DNA from: Nitrospirota bacterium
GTDB lineage: Bacteria > Nitrospirota > Thermodesulfovibrionia > Thermodesulfovibrionales > Magnetobacteriaceae
DNA length: 64,000 nt
Assembly (NCBI GenBank): GCA_015233895.1
Contig: JADFXG010000001.1
Span: 310,001 to 374,000 of the forward strand
Direction of reading: 5' to 3'
Shown here: one piece after another, positions 61,241-64,000 of the stretch
Layout of the letters: each line of letters opens with the position of its first letter
Position numbering within the stretch: the stretch's first letter is position 1
Program-made: the position numbers and the translations under genes
The notes under the pieces: generated by a model
What the model saw: only the letters and a program-made list of their open reading frames with translations
What the model was told of the DNA's origin: nothing
Database searches by the model: none

Positions 61241-63478
61241 ATGAAAATATTGGACAGCGCAAACAGTTACATTGGCCGTTTAAACATAAGAACTGTTCTG
61301 TATATAAGCTTCACGTTGGCTTCTATACTTTTTATAGTTCTGGGAACTTTTGTCGAATGGAGAGAGGATGTCACACTCGATGGGATGTTTGCAAAAGAAG
61401 ATAATTTGGACAAGATCTCTTTCCTGTGTTTGGATGCCAACTCTACAATGCTGAAAGCCCGAATTAATATGGGAAACTTTATTCTTACGTACAAGGATTT
61501 CGGCTATAACGAGGCTAAATCAAGATATATAACGCCAATACTTACCTATGTTTCCGAGATTAAGAATATAATGGGCAATATCCGGTCTTTGACAAGCAAT
61601 CAGAGTATTAAAGGAATAACCTATAAAATAGACATGGAATTGGATAAGTATCAGAGTACTATCTTTAATTTGACAGATAAATACATGGCACTTGGTTTCT
61701 CTAATTCGGGGACTTATGGTGCACTGCAGAGTAGCGCACGGGAGATTGAGTCACTTTTAGATATGCAAAAAAACTTTCAGCTTAAATCAGATTTACTGAT
61801 GCTTCGCAGAAATGAAAAAAATTACATCATACAAAACAGGGACCTCTACGTTACAAAACATCGTGAGGACAGCGATACATTTAAGAAAAATATTGCATCA
61901 GCACAATTACCATCTGACATTAAATCCAGGCTCATTACTCTGGCTGATTCATACGCCGGTTTTTTCCAGCTATATTGTCAAACATCCGACGAGATCAGGA
62001 CTATTAATAACAACTACGTTCAATCAATACGCACTATAGAACCTCTGCTGGCTTCTCTTAATGAGGAGGCTTTCAACAGCGTTATTGCCTCAAGACAAGA
62101 AAGAGAGGAAAGCGGGGATACAATATCCTTAATAAGGTGGGGTTGCGGTTTTCTTATTCTTTTAGGCACGTTAATCATTGCGTACATTATATCCACCGTA
62201 ATATCGAGAGATGTGAAGGAGTGCAAGTCTTTTGCTGAAGAGATATCTACCGGCAACCTTACTAACAGATTACGGCTAAAAGGAAAAAATGAATTTACCT
62301 CGCTTGCCATTGCCTTAAATAAAATGGCGGAATCCCTTTCGTCATATGCCACTAAAATGACGTCAAGCACGGAACAATATCGCGCACTGGTTGAAAACAG
62401 CCAGGACTTAATCATTCGATACGACAACAATTACATTTGTCTTTATATGAACCCCGTTTGCAGCAGGCTTGACAGCTCTGTTGACCTCGATTATTTTATA
62501 GGTGAACCGATAGATTCTAAAATATTTCTGTCTAAAGACATTGCTTTATCGTGGAAAGAGATGCTGCAAAAGGTCTTTAATACCTGTCAAACACAAGAGG
62601 CTTATTACGACTTTGAAACACCCGGCGGAACAATCTATTTTCACGCAAGGTTCTTTCCGGAGTATGCCGAGGGCGGAGAGATGAAAGGTGTTGTAATAAC
62701 AGCCCGCGATATAACCATGCAAAAACTTGAGGAGCAAAAAAACAAACATAAGGAGCAATTGCTCATTCAACAGTCTAAGATGGCAAGTATGGGGGAAATG
62801 ATTGGACTGATTGCGCATCAGTGGAGGCAGCCTCTGAATGCTCTGGCTCTAAATGTTAATGATGTGAAGGATGCTTATACTTTTGGTGAACTGGATGCAA
62901 GATACATCGAGGAATCAGTTAGTGCCTCGTTACAACAAATTGAATTTATGTCTAAGACAATAGATGATTTTAGAAATTTTTTCATACCGGCAAAAAAGAA
63001 AGTCCATTTTTATGTAAACACTGCCATAGAAGAATTACTCTCGATGTTTTTGCAGATATTTAACAAAAGCCATATAGATATTTTTATAAAAGCTGAACAG
63101 GGCACAGCACTGCTCACAGATGGATATCCCAACGAGTTCAAGCAGGTGCTGCTAAACATTTTGAATAACTCAAAAGATGCAATTATTTCTAAAAAGAGGA
63201 CCGATACTCAACTTCAGGGGAAAATAGAAATCTCTATCGGCAACAACGAGGACAACTCTGAAATTATTGTCTCAATAAAAGACAATGGCGGTGGAATTCC
63301 TGATGATGTAATAGGAAAAATATTTGACTCTTACTTTTCAACAAAAGGCTCTGAGGGCACAGGGGTTGGCCTTTATATGTCAAAAACGATCATAGAAGAA
63401 AAGATGCACGGGAAAATATCTGTTTCAAACATAGAGGATGGAGCACAGTTTATCATACAACTACCAGTTGCAACATAA
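61241..63478 (+). CDS. Membrane sensor histidine kinase (HBM-like, HAMP, PAS, HWRQP type)
   Basis: A 745-residue kinase: membrane helix (about 19-40), a long helical periplasmic sensor resembling HBM domains (about 45-295, with MLRRNEKNYI), a second helix (about 300-322), HAMP (about 323-375), PAS (about 385-500), then the phosphoacceptor in AHQWRQPLNALAL and ATPase motifs NILNNSKDAI, DNGGGIPDD and GTGVGLYMS. No response regulator is adjacent. The PstS-like gene directly upstream may provide the bound signal. Confidence 0.9.
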   Translation: MKILDSANSYIGRLNIRTVLYISFTLASILFIVLGTFVEWREDVTLDGMFAKEDNLDKISFLCLDANSTMLKARINMGNFILTYKDFGYNEAKSRYITPILTYVSEIKNIMGNIRSLTSNQSIKGITYKIDMELDKYQSTIFNLTDKYMALGFSNSGTYGALQSSAREIESLLDMQKNFQLKSDLLMLRRNEKNYIIQNRDLYVTKHREDSDTFKKNIASAQLPSDIKSRLITLADSYAGFFQLYCQTSDEIRTINNNYVQSIRTIEPLLASLNEEAFNSVIASRQEREESGDTISLIRWGCGFLILLGTLIIAYIISTVISRDVKECKSFAEEISTGNLTNRLRLKGKNEFTSLAIALNKMAESLSSYATKMTSSTEQYRALVENSQDLIIRYDNNYICLYMNPVCSRLDSSVDLDYFIGEPIDSKIFLSKDIALSWKEMLQKVFNTCQTQEAYYDFETPGGTIYFHARFFPEYAEGGEMKGVVITARDITMQKLEEQKNKHKEQLLIQQSKMASMGEMIGLIAHQWRQPLNALALNVNDVKDAYTFGELDARYIEESVSASLQQIEFMSKTIDDFRNFFIPAKKKVHFYVNTAIEELLSMFLQIFNKSHIDIFIKAEQGTALLTDGYPNEFKQVLLNILNNSKDAIISKKRTDTQLQGKIEISIGNNEDNSEIIVSIKDNGGGIPDDVIGKIFDSYFSTKGSEGTGVGLYMSKTIIEEKMHGKISVSNIEDGAQFIIQLPVAT

Positions 63479-63509
63479 AATAAAGTTTAATATTCATAAT
63501 TAAGATTAC

Positions 63510-64000
63510 TCACTTCTTTTTAGACGAACACATTTTGTTATTAGCAATTTTATTCATTATGGGAGCATACTTTAACCCTTTCCAGAACTTTTTCATAAGC
63601 CAAACATATATGAAATAGGTCTTTTCGCAAAGCTCATGGTAAGTATCCGGCGGTATCACAGCACTTGCAACAACTGAGATTCGCTTTAATAACCTGTAAG
63701 ACAGCGGAGGGCTTATCTGGGCAAAATCTTTATACAAAATTGCCTCCTTAAGAGCCTTAAGTTTTTCACCGTTGCCGTTATAAAAAAATATTTTTTTTCT
63801 GTTTATTGCCATCTGCATTTTGTTTAATATCAGTCTGTTATTTATAGCCATGTCGTCCATCCACTTCTGCAGGTCATGTAAGTTGAGTGATTCTTTTTCA
63901 ATTATCCTCTCTATAGTAAAGGTATCGTGATTTGACCAGCAGTTTTTACCATGGATTCTATAGCCGCCCAGAGGCTTAGGGATGTAAAGAATATTTCTTG
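63510..64000 (-). CDS. GT2-like glycosyltransferase, C-terminal part (partial)
   Basis: An open frame enters from the right edge. It runs through LYIPKPLGGYRIHGKNCWS (the segment of GT2 enzymes after the catalytic Asp region, with the conserved Tyr-Arg-x-His-Gly) and continues to TAA at 63510-63512, giving 163 visible residues. The ATG at 63860 is internal rather than the start. The C-terminal third is lysine-rich and helical. It converges with the histidine kinase gene. The N-terminal catalytic part lies outside the window. Confidence 0.75.
   Translation of the reverse strand, partial: RNILYIPKPLGGYRIHGKNCWSNHDTFTIERIIEKESLNLHDLQKWMDDMAINNRLILNKMQMAINRKKIFFYNGNGEKLKALKEAILYKDFAQISPPLSYRLLKRISVVASAVIPPDTYHELCEKTYFIYVWLMKKFWKGLKYAPIMNKIANNKMCSSKKK

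Noticed and set aside
1-64000. CRISPR array, tRNA or rRNA genes
   Set aside because: No regularly spaced identical direct repeats with variable spacers, no tRNA-like GTTCGA arms in a fitting context, and no rRNA-like stretch were found by reading.

Overview
The window is a stretch of bacterial chromosome. The most likely source is a sulfur-metabolising Nitrospirota (Thermodesulfovibrionia or magnetotactic-Nitrospirota type). This is inferred from a dissimilatory sulfur set (adk-sat-aprB-aprA-qmoA-qmoB-qmoC) about 5.7 kb from a Tat-exported, periplasmic nitrite-oxidoreductase/nitrate-reductase-like operon, together with a DsrE-like protein, DUF116 and two TMTC-type glycosyltransferase-TPR proteins. 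No rRNA, tRNA, CRISPR array, magnetosome gene or intact transposase was found. The taxonomy is a judgement from gene content, not from a search.

Layout. 1-3.5 kb (minus): start of an exported protein, a DUF58/MoxR pair and a B12-binding radical SAM protein. 3.5-12 kb: repeat B1, an unrecognised 110-aa protein, rlmB, a zinc-ribbon peptide, PAP2-hisI-hisE, then a forward operon of DUF4390, an NtrY-like kinase, an NtrX-like regulator and a membrane-anchored M23 peptidase. 12-22.4 kb (minus): a YkgJ-type cysteine-cluster protein and the sulfur operon, which starts from a promoter upstream of adk and has hairpins after sat, between aprA and qmoA, and after qmoC. 22.5-25 kb (minus): an ABC-2 permease, a DUF2283/PBECR-like pair and ribF. 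25-27.7 kb (plus): def, fmt, DUF116 and DsrE-like. 28-35.2 kb (plus): dihaem cytochrome c, nxrA-, nxrB- and nxrC-like subunits and a TorD-like chaperone. Alr, tatA and mobA follow on the opposite strand, so Tat export and molybdenum-cofactor functions lie next to the Mo enzyme.

37-44 kb (minus): two tandem TMTC-like proteins, a small membrane protein and two GT2 glycosyltransferases. 44-48.4 kb: a tiny C2H2 finger ORF, tsaD, and an Rpn-family nuclease gene. A seven-unit Asp-box beta-propeller gene follows, lying between that nuclease gene and a broken second copy of it. 48.4-54.2 kb: lolA, wbaP, acylphosphatase, a methyltransferase and a GT-C/TPR protein. 54.2-60.2 kb (plus): a YihY/BrkB protein fused to a cNMP-binding-like domain, ftsE-ftsX-envC-ctpA (division-linked peptidoglycan splitting) and a DnaQ-fold exonuclease. 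60.3-63.5 kb: a phosphate-binding-protein-like solute receptor followed by a hybrid-sensing histidine kinase. The window ends inside a GT2 gene.

How it fits together. Sat, AprBA and QmoABC interconvert sulfate and sulfite with quinone-linked electrons. Adenylate kinase handles the AMP/ADP of that route. The periplasmic Nxr/Nar-like enzyme handles nitrate/nitrite, with the dihaem cytochrome as the likely electron partner. Direction (sulfate reduction versus sulfur oxidation, nitrate reduction versus nitrite oxidation) cannot be settled from this sequence. The most unusual features are small non-autonomous repeat elements ending in ATACCAAG. One has wrecked a nuclease gene, and one supplies the start codon of a TMTC gene.
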